Source: Comamonadaceae bacterium PBBC1 (GTDB lineage Bacteria > Pseudomonadota > Gammaproteobacteria > Burkholderiales > Burkholderiaceae_C). From it: a stretch of DNA of 64,000 nucleotides. Positions within the stretch are counted from its first letter, which is position 1, and each line of letters opens with the position of its first letter. This document shows, one piece after another, positions 39,087 through 50,885 of this stretch. The notes beneath the pieces were generated by a model, which saw only the letters and a list, made by a program, of their open reading frames with translations, was not told the origin of the DNA and searched no databases. The stretch lies in contig NKIP01000006.1 in assembly GCA_002256145.1 (NCBI GenBank), positions 1-64,000 on the forward strand. Direction: 5' to 3'. Both the position numbers and the translations under genes were made by a program.

Positions 39087-42000
39087 TTAAGCGACCCACT
39101 TGCGGGCGTTTTGCCACACGCGCAGCCAGGGGCTGGTGTCGGCCACATTGCCGCTGGTCCAGCTCATCTGCACATTGCGGAACACCCGCTCGGGGTGCGG
39201 CATCATGGCCGTGAAGCGTCCGTCGGCCGTGGTCACGGCCGTGAGGCCGCCCGCGCTGCCGTTGGGGTTGAAGGGGTACTGCTCGGTGGCTTGGCCGTGG
39301 TTGTCCACAAAACGCATGGCCCCCAAGGCTTGGGCCGCATTGCCCCGGTGCTTGAAGTTGGCATAACCCTCGCCGTGCGCCACGGCAATCGGCAAGCGGC
39401 TGCCCGCCATGCCTTGCAAGAACAGGCTGGGAGATTCCAGCACCTCGACCATGGACAGGCGGGCTTCAAAGCGCTCGCTCTGGTTGGTGGTGAAACGCGG
39501 CCAATCTTGCGCACCCGGGATGATGTCGGCCAATTCGGCAAACATCTGGCAGCCGTTGCACACGCCTAGACCAAAGGTGTCTGTGCGGCCAAAAAAGCCC
39601 TTGAACTGCTCGGCCAAAGCCGGGTTGAAAGTGATGGAACGCGCCCAGCCGATGCCTGCACCCAAGGTGTCGCCGTAGCTGAAACCGCCGCAAGCCACCA
39701 GGCCTTTGAAATCGGCCAGCTTGGCGCGGCCAGACTGCAAATCGGTCATGTGCACGTCGTGCGACTCGAAACCGGCTTTGTGGAAGGCGTAGGCCATTTC
39801 TACATGCGAGTTGACGCCCTGCTCGCGCAAGATGGCGACTTTGGGGCGCGACAGGTTGAGGAACGGCGCGGCCACGTTGTCGGCCGGGTCAAAGCTCAGC
39901 GCCACATGCATGCCGGGGTCGTCGGCGCGGCCTGCGGCGGCGTGCTCGGCATCGGCGCAAGCGGGGTTGTCGCGCTGCTGGCAAATCTTCCAGCTCACGC
40001 TGTCCCAAACCAGGTGCAGGTCTTCCAGCTTGGCGGCAAACACCTCTTTGGTGTCGCGCCAGATGCTGAGCTCGCCCACGCCTTTTTGAATGGTGGATTG
40101 CGTTGGACGGGTTTTGCCAATCACATGCGTGTGTTTGGATAAACCGTGCTCGCGCAAGGTTTGCAGCACCGCGTTGCGCTCGGCCGTGCGCACTTGCAGC
40201 ACCACGCCCAGCTCTTCGTTGAACAGGGCTTTGAACGTGAGTTCTTCGCGGCGGGCGCTGACCTGCCCCGCCCAGTTTTTGGCATCGCCATGGTCGGCGC
40301 GGCTGTCAGAAATGCCGTCGCCTTCGGTGACCAGCATGTCCACATTCAGGGCCACGCCCACATGGCCGGCAAATGCCATTTCGGCCACAGCGGCGAGCAA
40401 GCCGCCGTCGCTGCGGTCGTGGTAGGCGAGGATCTGGCCTTGCGAGCGCAGCGTGTTGATGGCTTTGACCAAATTGACCAGCGCTTGCGGGTCTTCGAGA
40501 TCGGGGACTTGGTCGCCAAACTGGCCCAGCACTTGCCCCAGCACGCTGCCGCCCATGCGGTTTTGGCCTTGTCCCAGGTCGATCAAGAGCAAGCTGGTGT
40601 CATCGGTTTTTGCGTCCAGCTGCGGCGTGAACGTGCCGCGCACGTCGCTCAGGCTGGCAAAGGCGGTGATGATCAGGCTGACGGGGGAGGTGACTTTGTG
40701 GGTTTCACCCTTGTCGGTCCACTGCGTGCGCATCGACAAACTGTCTTTGCCCACAGGGATCGAGATGTCAAGCGCCGGGCACAGTTCCATGCCCACGGCC
40801 TTGACGGTTTCGTACAAAGCGGCGTCTTCGCCCGGCTCGCCGCAAGCGGCCATCCAGTTGGCCGACATCTTGACGCGGGGCAGCTCGATGGGCGCGGCCA
40901 GCAAATTGGTGATGGCCTCGGCCACGGCCATGCGGCCAGATGCTGCCGCGTTGAGCGAGGCCAGCGGCGTGCGCTCGCCCATGCTCATGGCTTCACCTGC
41001 AAAGCCTTGGTAGTCGGCCAGGGTCACAGCCACGTCGGCCACGGGCACCTGCCAAGGACCGACCATCTGGTCGCGGTGCGTGAGGCCGCCCACGGCGCGG
41101 TCGCCGATGGTGATGAGGAAACGCTTGGACGCCACGGTGGGGTGGCTCAGCACGTCGATCACGGCTTTTTGCAAACTCACGCCCGTCAAGTCCATCGCGG
41201 GCGACTGGCGCACGACAGTCTTGACATCGCGGTGCATTTTGGGCGGCTTGCCCAGCAGCACGTCCATGGGCATGTCCACGGGTGATTCATGGCCTTTGTC
41301 TTCCAGCACCAGCTGGCGCTCGTCTGTGGCCACGCCGATCACCGCAAACGGGCAGCGCTCGCGCTCGCAAAAAGCGGTGAACTGCGCCAACGATTCGGGC
41401 GCGATCGCCATCACATAACGTTCTTGGCTTTCGTTCGACCAGATTTCTTTGGGCGACAAGCCAGATTCTTCGAGCTTGACGGCACGCAAATCGAAGCGTG
41501 CGCCACGGCCTGCGTCGTTGGTCAGCTCGGGGAAGGCGTTGGACAAACCACCTGCGCCCACGTCGTGGATCGCCAGAATCGGGTTGTTGGCGCCCTGTGC
41601 CCAGCAGTGGTTGATGACCTCTTGCGCACGGCGCTCGATCTCGGGGTTGCCGCGCTGCACCGAGTCAAAGTCGAGGTTGGCGGCGTTGGTGCCGGTGGCC
41701 ATGGAACTGGCCGCGCTGCCGCCCATGCCGATGCGCATGCCGGGGCCACCCAATTGAATGAGCAAGCTGCCGGCAGGGAATTCGATTTTTTTGGTTTGAT
41801 CGGCGTCGATCTGGCCCAGACCTCCCGCGATCATGATGGGCTTGTGGTAACCACGCACCACACCGTCCACCGTTTGTTCGTATTCGCGGAAATAGCCCAA
41901 CAAATTGGGGCGGCCAAACTCGTTGTTGAAGGCCGCGCCACCCAGCGGGCCTTCGGTCATGATCTGCAAGGGGCTCGCGATGTGCTCGGGCTTGCCGCCC

Positions 42001-43073
42001 GCTTGGTCCGACATGCCACCCCAGAGTTTGGACACGGTGAAGCCCGACAAACCCGCCTTGGGCTTGGAGCCGCGACCGGTTGCGCCCTCGTCGCGGATCT
42101 CGCCGCCCGCGCCTGTCGATGCGCCGGGGAAAGGCGAAATCGCGGTCGGGTGGTTGTGGGTTTCGACCTTCATCAGCACATGGTGCAGGGCTTGCTCGGC
42201 TTGGTAAGCCGCGCCCTGCTCCGCTGTGCGTGCGACGAAGCGCTCAACCGTGTGGCCTTCCATCACCGAGGCGTTGTCCGAATAAGCCACCACCGTGTGC
42301 TGGGGGCTCAGCTGGTGCGTGTTGCGGATCATGCCGAACAGGCTCTTGGGCTGGGCCACGCCGTCGATGGTGAACTCGGCGTTGAAAATCTTGTGGCGGC
42401 AATGCTCGCTGTTGGCCTGCGCGAACATCATCAATTCCACATCGGTGGGGTTGCGCTTCAGACCCGTGAACGCCGTGACCAAATAATCGATTTCGTCTTC
42501 GGCCAGGGCCAGGCCCCAGGTCTTGTTGGCTGTTTCAAGTGCAGCGCGGCCACCGCCCAGCACGTCCACATGGTCCATCGGTGCAGGGTCAAGTGCCGTG
42601 AACAAGGCCGCAGCCTCATCGCGGCTGGGCATGGCCGACTCGGTCATGCGGTCGTGCAACACGGCCGCGACTTGGCCCAGTTGTTCGGCGGAAAGTTTGG
42701 CGCTGCTGAACAAGCCCGACTTGAGCGTCAACCGGTATTCGGTCAGGCGCTCGACGCGGCGCAGCTCAAAACCGCAGTTGTGGGCGATGTCGGTGGCCTT
42801 GGAGGCCCAAGGCGACACGGTGCCCAAGCGGGGGCTGACCACGATCACGGGGCCGTCAACAGATCCGGCATAGGGTTCGCCGTAAGTCAACAATGCAGCA
42901 AGAGTCTTCTTTTGGGCCTCAGCCAAAGGCGCGATTGTGGCGACCAAGTGGACAAATCTGGCTGAAATGCCCTGAATTTGCGGCGAAATGGTTGCTAATC
43001 GTGGCAAAAGCTGGGCAATGCGAAAGTCGCTGAGGGCGCTGGCGCCTTCAAAAGTCGTGATGTGCAGGGACAC
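39087..43073 (-). CDS. purL: Phosphoribosylformylglycinamidine synthase
   Basis: 1328 aa; [61 protein letters not shown]-type glutaminase region. Confidence 0.98.
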   Translation of the reverse strand: MSLHITTFEGASALSDFRIAQLLPRLATISPQIQGISARFVHLVATIAPLAEAQKKTLAALLTYGEPYAGSVDGPVIVVSPRLGTVSPWASKATDIAHNCGFELRRVERLTEYRLTLKSGLFSSAKLSAEQLGQVAAVLHDRMTESAMPSRDEAAALFTALDPAPMDHVDVLGGGRAALETANKTWGLALAEDEIDYLVTAFTGLKRNPTDVELMMFAQANSEHCRHKIFNAEFTIDGVAQPKSLFGMIRNTHQLSPQHTVVAYSDNASVMEGHTVERFVARTAEQGAAYQAEQALHHVLMKVETHNHPTAISPFPGASTGAGGEIRDEGATGRGSKPKAGLSGFTVSKLWGGMSDQAGGKPEHIASPLQIMTEGPLGGAAFNNEFGRPNLLGYFREYEQTVDGVVRGYHKPIMIAGGLGQIDADQTKKIEFPAGSLLIQLGGPGMRIGMGGSAASSMATGTNAANLDFDSVQRGNPEIERRAQEVINHCWAQGANNPILAIHDVGAGGLSNAFPELTNDAGRGARFDLRAVKLEESGLSPKEIWSNESQERYVMAIAPESLAQFTAFCERERCPFAVIGVATDERQLVLEDKGHESPVDMPMDVLLGKPPKMHRDVKTVVRQSPAMDLTGVSLQKAVIDVLSHPTVASKRFLITIGDRAVGGLTHRDQMVGPWQVPVADVAVTLADYQGFAGEAMSMGERTPLASLNAAASGRMAVAEAITNLLAAPIELPRVKMSANWMAACGEPGEDAALYETVKAVGMELCPALDISIPVGKDSLSMRTQWTDKGETHKVTSPVSLIITAFASLSDVRGTFTPQLDAKTDDTSLLLIDLGQGQNRMGGSVLGQVLGQFGDQVPDLEDPQALVNLVKAINTLRSQGQILAYHDRSDGGLLAAVAEMAFAGHVGVALNVDMLVTEGDGISDSRADHGDAKNWAGQVSARREELTFKALFNEELGVVLQVRTAERNAVLQTLREHGLSKHTHVIGKTRPTQSTIQKGVGELSIWRDTKEVFAAKLEDLHLVWDSVSWKICQQRDNPACADAEHAAAGRADDPGMHVALSFDPADNVAAPFLNLSRPKVAILREQGVNSHVEMAYAFHKAGFESHDVHMTDLQSGRAKLADFKGLVACGGFSYGDTLGAGIGWARSITFNPALAEQFKGFFGRTDTFGLGVCNGCQMFAELADIIPGAQDWPRFTTNQSERFEARLSMVEVLESPSLFLQGMAGSRLPIAVAHGEGYANFKHRGNAAQALGAMRFVDNHGQATEQYPFNPNGSAGGLTAVTTADGRFTAMMPHPERVFRNVQMSWTSGNVADTSPWLRVWQNARKWVA

Positions 43074-43262
43074 GGGGTGGCCTTGTAAAGAGACGGAAAA
43101 CCGTTGTTCCGGGGCCGCTGACTGGGGCTGTCCGGCAAAGGCGGTATTTTAACGGGGGAAACCCTGACAAAACCCTCATCACAACAGCACTTCAAGATGT
43201 TTTGCATCAGGTCTGAACAGCTTCAAAAGAGCACAGGCCGTTGAAGTTGTCCTTGATTTGGA

Positions 43263-43284
43263 CTGAATTTGGGTATAAATTCAG
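43263..43284. promoter_or_regulatory. Candidate operator of Phd/RelE-type TA locus
   Basis: Perfect inverted repeat CTGAATTT-GGGTAT-AAATTCAG overlapping a TATAAA -10-like hexamer, 22 bp before the ATG at 43307. Confidence 0.55.
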
Positions 43285-43306
43285 ACCCACACCAGACGGA
43301 CACCAC

Positions 43307-43588
43307 ATGCAAGCCTTGCAACACATCAAATCCATTTCTTACTTGAAGAGCCATGCGGCCCAAATTGCAGAATCCCTGGACATGAATGGCACACCTTTCA
43401 TCATCACCCAAAACGGCGAAGCCAGCATGGTGATTGAAGGCATCCAGCAATATCAGGACAAAGAAAACCTGATTGCCATGCTCAAAGTGGTGGCCATGGG
43501 TGAAAAAGACAGATTGGCAGGTCAGGGTCAAAGTGTGGAAGAAGTTCGCGCATTGCTGGCGCAAAAGCGAACTGAACGCAAAGCATGA
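43307..43588 (+). CDS. Phd/YefM-family type II antitoxin
   Basis: MQALQHIKSISYLKSHAAQIAESLDMNGTPFIITQNGEASMVIEGIQQYQ. Confidence 0.85.
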   Translation: MQALQHIKSISYLKSHAAQIAESLDMNGTPFIITQNGEASMVIEGIQQYQDKENLIAMLKVVAMGEKDRLAGQGQSVEEVRALLAQKRTERKA

Positions 43589-43908
43589 GCATCGTCATCC
43601 TGCCCGATGCGAGGGAAGACTTGTTGACGCTACAAGGCTACATGCTCGATCGTTGGACAGAGGCCCTTTGGCTAAAAGCCGAAGATGAAATCTTTCAAAA
43701 GCTCGCTGAGTTGGACAGTGGTTTTTTATCCGGCAGTGTCGTCCAAGCATTTGCTGATGTCGGCATTTTTGACTACAAAACCAGCGTCACCTCACACCAT
43801 CGAATCTTGCACCGAAAAATCGACGACACGCTTTACATCTACGCCATAGCAGGTCATCAACAGGATTTTCAAACCCTGTTGATGAGGCGTCTGTTTAACC
43901 ACCGATAG
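43585..43908 (+). CDS. RelE/ParE-family toxin
   Basis: MSIVILPDAREDLLTLQGYMLDRW...HRILHRKIDDTLYIYAIAGHQQDFQTLLMRRL; 4-nt overlap with antitoxin. Confidence 0.85.
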   Translation: MSIVILPDAREDLLTLQGYMLDRWTEALWLKAEDEIFQKLAELDSGFLSGSVVQAFADVGIFDYKTSVTSHHRILHRKIDDTLYIYAIAGHQQDFQTLLMRRLFNHR

Positions 43909-43944
43909 CGGTCTCTGCAGAGGATTGAGCGCATCGAATCAAGC

Positions 43945-45288
43945 TCAGCCCAGCACCGAAGTCGCCTCCATCTCGCGCCGGATTTTGTAGGCGTGGGTGC
44001 TGGTGTCCATGGCCACGTCGTCCCAAGTGAGGCTTTGGCCTTTGGCCACGGGGCGAATGACTTTCACGCCATGTGCCAAGCCCAGTGGCACGCCACCCAT
44101 GCGCTTGGAGGTGGCAGCAGGCAGCAGCTTGCCCCAGACGGTGTAGCCGCCCTCGCCGTCCAGCATGTCGCCGGGCTTCAAGTCGCGCTTGGCGGTGGCC
44201 ACCACGTCGGCGTTCCAGCCGATGGCCACGCCCGTGGGTTCGTTGCGCAGGGCGACACTCGCCACACTCACGCCCACTTCGAGGCCAATCAGGTGCCAAC
44301 GTTTGTACAAGGTGAAGTAACGGCCCGACGGGTCGGTGTGGGCGTTGTACTCTTCAAAGCAGTTCTTGATGTAGTCGGTCTCGGCCTCCACCGTGACCCA
44401 CACGCCCATGCGGATGTCGTAGGGGATTTTTCGGCCATCGGTCTCCAGGCTCGAGATCACCTCGACCATGCCCTTGCGCTCGAGCACACCACCTTCCGAG
44501 ATGGGCCGGGTGACGTAGGGGATGTCTTCCACGCTGGCGGGCGGGTAGAGCAAGCCATTGCTCGGCACACCCAAGCCGGTGGCATTGGACACCGCCGTGC
44601 TCTCGATCGAAGGCTTGGAGCCGTCCAAAAAGCTGTTGAACATTTTGGGGTTGAGCCCGCCGCGCTCGGCTTGCTCGGGCGTGAGGCCGTAATAGCCCCA
44701 CACGGTTTCGGGCGTGGATTCGCAAAAGTGCGGCAACCACTTGTGGCCCCGGCCTGCGGCCACGACTGGAAAGCCGCAGGTGCGGGCCCAGTCCACCAAA
44801 TCGCAAATGAGCGCGGGCTGATCGCCAAAGGCCAACGAATACACCACACCTGCCAGTTGCGCACGGGTGGCGAGCAAGGGGCCGCAAAAGGCGTCGGCCT
44901 CTACCGTGACGTTGACCACATGCTTGCGGTTTGCAAAAGCTTCCAGGATGTGGTCGACCGCGTGGAGGGGCGAGCCCGTGCATTCCACGATCACGTCCAC
45001 CGCCGGGTGGCGCACCAGGCTTTGCCAGTCGTCACCCACATGGGTGGTGCCGTTTTTGACGGCATCGTCCAAACTGCTGGCCGTGAGGCGCTCAGGGTTC
45101 CAGCCCACGCGTGCCAGATTGGTACGGGCGTTGTCGGGTGACAGATCAGCAATGCCCACCAGGTGCACGCCGGGGGTGCGCGGAATCTGCGCCAGGTACA
45201 TGGAGCCGAATTTCCCCGCGCCGATCAGGCCGATGCGGATGGGGCGGTTTTCAGCGGCGCGTTTCAGGAGTTTGGCGTGCAGGTTCAT
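43945..45288 (-). CDS. SAF-domain NAD(P)-binding oxidoreductase (Gfo/Idh-like / homoserine dehydrogenase-like)
   Basis: IRIGLIGAGKFGSMYLAQI Rossmann motif; C-terminal SAF-like KRDLKPGDMLDGEGGYTVWGKLLPA; start trimmed to MNLHAKLL. Confidence 0.82.
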   Translation of the reverse strand: MNLHAKLLKRAAENRPIRIGLIGAGKFGSMYLAQIPRTPGVHLVGIADLSPDNARTNLARVGWNPERLTASSLDDAVKNGTTHVGDDWQSLVRHPAVDVIVECTGSPLHAVDHILEAFANRKHVVNVTVEADAFCGPLLATRAQLAGVVYSLAFGDQPALICDLVDWARTCGFPVVAAGRGHKWLPHFCESTPETVWGYYGLTPEQAERGGLNPKMFNSFLDGSKPSIESTAVSNATGLGVPSNGLLYPPASVEDIPYVTRPISEGGVLERKGMVEVISSLETDGRKIPYDIRMGVWVTVEAETDYIKNCFEEYNAHTDPSGRYFTLYKRWHLIGLEVGVSVASVALRNEPTGVAIGWNADVVATAKRDLKPGDMLDGEGGYTVWGKLLPAATSKRMGGVPLGLAHGVKVIRPVAKGQSLTWDDVAMDTSTHAYKIRREMEATSVLG

Positions 45289-46157
45289 GCGGCTTCTTTC
45301 AAAACATCGAGCGAGGTTTTCAGGGCGCTTTCGGGCATGCCGCCCTTCCAAGGCAAGTCCACCGGGTAGCTGTTGACCAAGCAGTCGTCGGGCAGGCAGC
45401 TGATGGGCGTGAAGTCACGGTGGGCAATGTATTCGGGGCGCTTGTGGCGGCGGATGTGGTTGGACACGGCGCACAGGCTCAGGTACACACTGACCCGATT
45501 CCAGGGCGAGAGGTTGCTGGCCGAGGCGTGCACCAAGCAGCTGTGGAACAGGATCATGGAGCCCGCAGGCCCGGTGGGGCTGACGATGCCGCCCTCTTTG
45601 CCGCCTGCACGCTCGACCAACTGGGCAATCAGGTCGTTGTCCACCGTCCACAGCGGATAGCTGGTGGTCGACAGGTCGTGTTTGGCCTCGACCACGCCCT
45701 TTTTGTGGCTGCCGGGGATGAACATCAGCGGGCCGTTGAAGGGGTTCACGTCGTCCAGAAAAATCGCCACGTTCATGGCCCGCTCGGTGGGCATCAGGTC
45801 GTCGTTGAGCCAGGTGCCGTAGTCCTGGTGCCACTGCCACACATCGCCCTCAAAAGCCATCTTGCCGTTGATCTTGAACTGGTGCATGTACAGCTCTTCG
45901 CCAAACAGGTCTTGCACGGGCTCGATCATGCGGGGGTGGCGGGCCAGCTTGGCAAAGGGCTCGCTGTACATGTGCGCTGCAAAGTTGGTGCGCACGGCGT
46001 CGCTGCCTTTTTCGCGCACGTTGTAGGCCTCGCGGCGGCTGTACAACTCGGGCACGGCATCGGTCAGGTTTTTGGTTTCTTCGGGCGTGAACAGTCCTGG
46101 GAAGAACAAATAACCGTCGCGGTCAAATTGTTCCAATTGTTCGGGGGTCAGTCTCAT
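45285..46157 (-). CDS. Phytanoyl-CoA dioxygenase (PhyH) family protein
   Basis: DGYLFFPGLFTPEE, WHQDYGTWLNDD, MILFHSCLVHASASN; ATGA overlap with the SAF oxidoreductase gene. Confidence 0.87.
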   Translation of the reverse strand: MRLTPEQLEQFDRDGYLFFPGLFTPEETKNLTDAVPELYSRREAYNVREKGSDAVRTNFAAHMYSEPFAKLARHPRMIEPVQDLFGEELYMHQFKINGKMAFEGDVWQWHQDYGTWLNDDLMPTERAMNVAIFLDDVNPFNGPLMFIPGSHKKGVVEAKHDLSTTSYPLWTVDNDLIAQLVERAGGKEGGIVSPTGPAGSMILFHSCLVHASASNLSPWNRVSVYLSLCAVSNHIRRHKRPEYIAHRDFTPISCLPDDCLVNSYPVDLPWKGGMPESALKTSLDVLKEAA

Positions 46158-46840
46158 GCTTGTGCTCCTGTTTTGAGGTGTTGAATTTGTTCGGAAAGTC
46201 GGGCCGTGAGTTGCACGCTGGCCTCGTGGGCGTGTTCTTGCACCAGGCTCACTGCCTCATCGGCGTCGCCTGTAGCAATGGCTTGGGCAATGGCTTCGTG
46301 TTCGTCCCACACCGTTTGGCGCTGGTGAGACGACTGCAGCACCGCGCCCATGACGCGCTTGAGGTGGTGCCAATGCAGCTCAATGCTTTGCGCGATGAGG
46401 GGGTTGCCCGAGGCTTGGTAAATGGCGCGGTGAAAGGCCAAATCGGCCTGGATCATGGCTTGCACATCACGCGTTTGATGGACCTTTCGGCCTTGGCGCA
46501 TGACCTCTGGGTCGATCTTTGCGCTCCGCTCGGCTGCCAAACGCACAGCCAAAGCGTCCAGACTGCCACGCACTTGGTACACCTGGGCGATCCAGTTCAC
46601 ATCGAGTTGCGTGACTTGCACGCCTCGGCCGGGAGCGTCTTCCACAAAGCCGTCTTTTTTGAGCAAACGCAGGGCTTGCAACACAGGTTGCCGTGAGACA
46701 GAAAAGCGATGGGCCAAATCGTCTTGCGTCAAGCGCTCACCCGGGGCCAAAGTGCCCTCGCTGATGGCGTCCAGCAAACGTGCATAAATTTGCTCCACCA
46801 GATCGGGGGCTGTGGTCAGTTGAAGGGGTGAGGAGCTCAT
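46154..46840 (-). CDS. GntR-family transcriptional regulator (FCD domain)
   Basis: GERLTQDDLAHRFSVSRQPVLQALRLLKKDGFVED; C-terminal FCD-like helices; 4-nt overlap with PhyH gene. Confidence 0.88.
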   Translation of the reverse strand: MSSSPLQLTTAPDLVEQIYARLLDAISEGTLAPGERLTQDDLAHRFSVSRQPVLQALRLLKKDGFVEDAPGRGVQVTQLDVNWIAQVYQVRGSLDALAVRLAAERSAKIDPEVMRQGRKVHQTRDVQAMIQADLAFHRAIYQASGNPLIAQSIELHWHHLKRVMGAVLQSSHQRQTVWDEHEAIAQAIATGDADEAVSLVQEHAHEASVQLTARLSEQIQHLKTGAQA

Positions 46841-46981
46841 GTCTGTATACAGAATACAAAGATTCAAAGCGATCTTGAATGGGTGGTTACCCGAAGTTCA
46901 ACGCTGAAACGGCTTCTTTGGCATGACCGCGTTTGGCCATGACCTCTCTTTGACGGAGCCCGATTTTTTGTGGGCCCTGCA

Positions 46982-47186
46982 TTTTGTGGGAGCTCAGCCC
47001 TCGGGGCGATCATCGTGGCCTTTGTAGATGCTTGCCCTGCAAGCGATCAACCGTCACATCCAACAACCTTCGCCATCGCCAGCAGGGCTGGCTCTTACAA
47101 AAAACCTTGACCGTTGCTGCCTTTGTAGAAGCTTGCCCTGCAAGCGATCAATCGTCGCCATCAGGGCTGTCTCCTAAACAAAGGGG
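46982..47186. repeat. REP-like repeat cluster with two near-identical units
   Basis: CCTTTGTAGAWGCTTGCCCTGCAAGCGATCAAYCGTC at 47019 and 47120; preceded by TTTTGTGGGAGCTCAGCCCTCGGGGCGATC. Confidence 0.65.
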
Positions 47187-47288
47187 GCTGTGCACAGACC
47201 CACGGGCCTCATTTGTAGAGACCCCCCACAGGGTTGATTGACGCTTGCGACACGCACACAAAGGCCTCAATGGGATAATCTGGCCCCT

Positions 47289-48116
47289 ATGACGATCACC
47301 CTCAAAACCGCCCAAGACATCGAAGGCATGCGCGTGGCTTGCCGCCTGGCCTCCGAAGTCCTCGACTACATCGCACCGTTCATCAAGCCGGGCATCACCA
47401 CCAACGAGATTGACAAGCTCTGCCACGACTACATGGTCGATGTGCAAGGTTGCATTCCCGCCCCTCTGAATTACGCGCCGGGGGGTTACAAGCCTTACCC
47501 CAAGTCGATCTGCACCTCGATCAACCACCAGGTCTGCCACGGCATTCCCAACGACAAGCCGCTCAAAAAAGGCGACTCGGTCAACATCGACATCACCACC
47601 ATCAAGGACGGTTGGCACGGTGACACCAGCCGCATGTTCCATGTGGGCGAGGCCTCGATTGCGGCCAAACGCCTGGCCACCGTGACCTACGAAGCCATGT
47701 GGAAAGGCATTGAGCAGGTCAAGCCCGGTGCCCATTTGGGCGACATTGGCCACGCCATTCAAAAGTTTGCCGAAGGCCACGGCTTTTCGGTGGTGCGTGA
47801 GTTTTGTGGTCACGGCATTGGCCGGGGCTTTCACGAAGAGCCGCAAGTGCTGCACTACGGCAAGCCCGGCACCCTGGTCGAGTTGGTGCCCGGCATGGTC
47901 TTCACCATCGAGCCCATGATCAACGCGGGCAAGCGCGACATCAAGGAAATGGGCGACGGCTGGACCATCGTGACCAAAGACCATTCGCTCTCGGCCCAAT
48001 GGGAGCACACGGTGGTGGTGACCGAAACCGGCTACGAGGTCTTGACCTTGTCTGCAGGCAGCCCCGCCGTCCCGGCATTCATCCAGCCCGTCATCATCGA
48101 CCAAGCCACCGCCTGA
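47289..48116 (+). CDS. map: Methionine aminopeptidase type I
   Basis: [67 protein letters not shown]. Confidence 0.97.
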   Translation: MTITLKTAQDIEGMRVACRLASEVLDYIAPFIKPGITTNEIDKLCHDYMVDVQGCIPAPLNYAPGGYKPYPKSICTSINHQVCHGIPNDKPLKKGDSVNIDITTIKDGWHGDTSRMFHVGEASIAAKRLATVTYEAMWKGIEQVKPGAHLGDIGHAIQKFAEGHGFSVVREFCGHGIGRGFHEEPQVLHYGKPGTLVELVPGMVFTIEPMINAGKRDIKEMGDGWTIVTKDHSLSAQWEHTVVVTETGYEVLTLSAGSPAVPAFIQPVIIDQATA

Positions 48117-48117
48117 G

Positions 48118-50793
48118 ATGAGCGCTCAGGCCTCCTCCACAGACCCCGCAAGCCCTGAGGGGCTCTCGCCTTTGGCCGACCTGGCCCAGCTGCGCGAGAC
48201 CTACAAGCACGACAAAGCCGCCGTTTTGCACAACTTGGCGCACAGTGGTGCCGTGGCGCGAGGGCTCAAGCAAACCCTTCGTCAACTGTCCATCTTGGCC
48301 GATGGCCTGCTGATTCAGTTGTGGCAAAACGCGGGATTTGCGCCGGATGTGTGTCTGGTGGCGGTGGGTGGCTTTGGGCGGGCCGAGCTGTTTCCCTCTT
48401 CGGACGTGGATGTTTTGGTGCTCTTGCCCGATGGCCAATCGCCCGAGTCCTCGCCCGAATTGCAAGCGCAGCTGGAGCGCTTCATTGGCAGCTGCTGGGA
48501 CACAGGCCTGGAAATCGGCTCCAGTGTGCGCACCCTGAGCGAGTGCCTGGCCGAGTCGGCCAAAGACATCACGGTGCAAACCTCGCTGCTGGAGTCGCGC
48601 CGCGTGACCGGCAACACCCGCTTGTTCACCGAGTTTCAAAAGCAATTCCAGGCGGCCATGGACCCGCAGGCTTTTTGGGTGGCCAAAACCCTGGAAATGC
48701 GCCAGCGCCACACCAAATACGAAGACACGCCTTACGCCCTGGAGCCCAACTGCAAGGAATCGCCCGGCGGGCTGCGCGACTTGCAGGTGATTTTGTGGGT
48801 GGCCCGCGCTGCAGGCTTGGGCCACAGCTGGGACGAACTGGCCCGCAAAGGGCTGGCCACGCCCTTGGAGGCGCGGCAAATCAAGCGCAACGAAGCCCTG
48901 CTGGGCCTGATCCGCGCCCGCTTGCACCTGCAAGCCAAACGTCGCGAAGACCGGCTGGTGTTTGACCTGCAGACCAATGTGGCCGAATCGTTTGGCTATG
49001 CGTCAGACGTGACGCCCGAGGGCCGCTTGGCCCTGCGTGCCAGCGAAAAGCTGATGCGCCAATACTATTGGGCCGCCAAGGCGGTGACCCAGCTCAACCA
49101 GATTTTGCTGCTCAACATCGAAGACCGGCTGCAAGCCGACCGGGGTGAATCGGTCACCGATTTCCGGCCACTGAACGAACGGTTTTTTGAAAAAGCCGGG
49201 CTGATTGAAGTGGCCAGCGACGACCTGTACCAAAAGCACCCCCACGCCATCTTGGAGACCTTTTTGCTCTACCAAGCCACACCGGGCGTGAAGGGCTTGT
49301 CGGCCAGAACACTGCGTGCGCTGTACAACGTGCGGTCCATCATGAACGGGCGCTTTCGGGCCGACCCGGTCAACCGCCAGACCTTTTTGCAAATCCTGCA
49401 AGAGCCTCAGGGCATCACGCACGCGATGCGTTTGATGAACGAGACCTCGGTGCTGGGGCGCTATTTGTGGGTGTTTCGGCGCATCGTGGGCCAGATGCAG
49501 CACGACCTGTTTCATGCCTACACGGTGGACCAGCACATCCTGATGGTGCTGCGCAATGTGCGGCGCTTTTTCATGGCCGAGCACGCCCATGAATATCCGT
49601 TTTGCTCGCAACTGGCTGGTGGCTGGGACAAGCCCTGGATTTTGTACACCGCCGCCTTGTTTCACGACATTGCCAAAGGCCGTGGCGGCGACCACTCCAA
49701 GCTGGGCATTGCCGAAGTGCGGACCTTCTGCCGCCAGCACGGGGTCGACAAAGCCGACGCCCAGTTGGTCGAGTTTTTGGTGGGGGAACACCTGACCATG
49801 AGCCATGTGGCCCAAAAAGAAGACCTGAGCGACCCCGAAGTCATTGGCCGCTTTGCGCAGCGCGTGGGCAACGAGCGTCGCCTGACTGCGCTGTATTTGC
49901 TCACCGTGGCCGACATTCGCGGCACCAGCCCCAAGGTCTGGAACGCCTGGAAAGGCAAGCTGCTGGAAGACCTGTACAAATCCACCCTGCGTGTGCTGGG
50001 CGGCCGCGCACCGGACGCCAACGCCGAAGTCGAGGCCCGCAAGCGCGACGCCCTGATCGAGCTGGCCCGCCACAGCGAACCGCACGAAGGGCAAAAGGCC
50101 CTGTGGGACACGCTGGATGTGGGCTACTTCATGCGCCACGACGCGTCGGACATCGCCTGGCACGCCCGCCAACTCTCGCGCCATGTGGCCAAACCCGCCG
50201 ATGGCCCGGGCAAACCCATTGTGCGTGCCCGCATATCGCCAGTGGGCGAAGGCTTGCAAGTGCTGGTTTTCTCGCCCGATCAACCCGACTTGTTTGCCCG
50301 CATTTGTGGTCATTTTGACCAGTCAGGCTTCAGCATTCTGGACGCCAAGATCCACACCACCCGCACTGGCTGGGCGCTGGACACCTTCCAGATCGTCACG
50401 CCCATGCTGCCCGAGCACTACCGTGAACTGCTGAGCATGGTCGAGTCCGGTCTGACACAAACCCTGGAAAAACAAGGCCCCTTGCCCGCCCCCACCCGCG
50501 GACGGGTGTCACGCCGCGTGAAAAGCTTCCCGGTCACCCCGCGCGTGAGCCTGAACCCCGACGACAAGGCCCAAAGCTGGCTGCTCAGCATCTCGGCCAG
50601 TGACCGCATCGGCCTGCTTTACAACATCGCGCGCGTGCTGGCCAAACACGGCCTGCATTTGCGGCTCGCCAAAATCAGCACCTTGGGCGAACGCGTGGAA
50701 GACACCTTCCTCATCAGCGGTGCCGAGTTGCAACAAAACAAAGCACAAATCGAAATCGAGACAGAGTTGTTGGGGGCGCTGCAGTCGGCTTGA
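48118..50793 (+). CDS. glnD: Bifunctional uridylyltransferase/uridylyl-removing enzyme (PII)
   Basis: 891 aa; [21 protein letters not shown] nucleotidyltransferase motif; HD domain [16 protein letters not shown]; two C-terminal ACT domains. Confidence 0.97.
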   Translation: MSAQASSTDPASPEGLSPLADLAQLRETYKHDKAAVLHNLAHSGAVARGLKQTLRQLSILADGLLIQLWQNAGFAPDVCLVAVGGFGRAELFPSSDVDVLVLLPDGQSPESSPELQAQLERFIGSCWDTGLEIGSSVRTLSECLAESAKDITVQTSLLESRRVTGNTRLFTEFQKQFQAAMDPQAFWVAKTLEMRQRHTKYEDTPYALEPNCKESPGGLRDLQVILWVARAAGLGHSWDELARKGLATPLEARQIKRNEALLGLIRARLHLQAKRREDRLVFDLQTNVAESFGYASDVTPEGRLALRASEKLMRQYYWAAKAVTQLNQILLLNIEDRLQADRGESVTDFRPLNERFFEKAGLIEVASDDLYQKHPHAILETFLLYQATPGVKGLSARTLRALYNVRSIMNGRFRADPVNRQTFLQILQEPQGITHAMRLMNETSVLGRYLWVFRRIVGQMQHDLFHAYTVDQHILMVLRNVRRFFMAEHAHEYPFCSQLAGGWDKPWILYTAALFHDIAKGRGGDHSKLGIAEVRTFCRQHGVDKADAQLVEFLVGEHLTMSHVAQKEDLSDPEVIGRFAQRVGNERRLTALYLLTVADIRGTSPKVWNAWKGKLLEDLYKSTLRVLGGRAPDANAEVEARKRDALIELARHSEPHEGQKALWDTLDVGYFMRHDASDIAWHARQLSRHVAKPADGPGKPIVRARISPVGEGLQVLVFSPDQPDLFARICGHFDQSGFSILDAKIHTTRTGWALDTFQIVTPMLPEHYRELLSMVESGLTQTLEKQGPLPAPTRGRVSRRVKSFPVTPRVSLNPDDKAQSWLLSISASDRIGLLYNIARVLAKHGLHLRLAKISTLGERVEDTFLISGAELQQNKAQIEIETELLGALQSA

Positions 50794-50885
50794 TTTGGCG
50801 TTTTTGATCGAACATTTGTTGGCTTTTAACGTTTTCCGATCGCCTGTGTGGCTCATCCTCGAGCGCTTTTCATCCTTGTAGGTTT

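Noticed and set aside
41289-42965. 558-aa plus-strand ORF opposite purL
   Set aside because: Antisense shadow ORF of purL.
43895-44299. Minus-strand ORF nested at the 3' end of the SAF-domain oxidoreductase gene
   Set aside because: Out-of-frame, R/G/H-rich translation with no motifs.
46982-47186. Possible CRISPR-like array (two ~37-bp near-identical units about 101 bp apart)
   Set aside because: Only two units, irregular spacing, no cas genes, and the units resemble REP-like elements seen at other loci.
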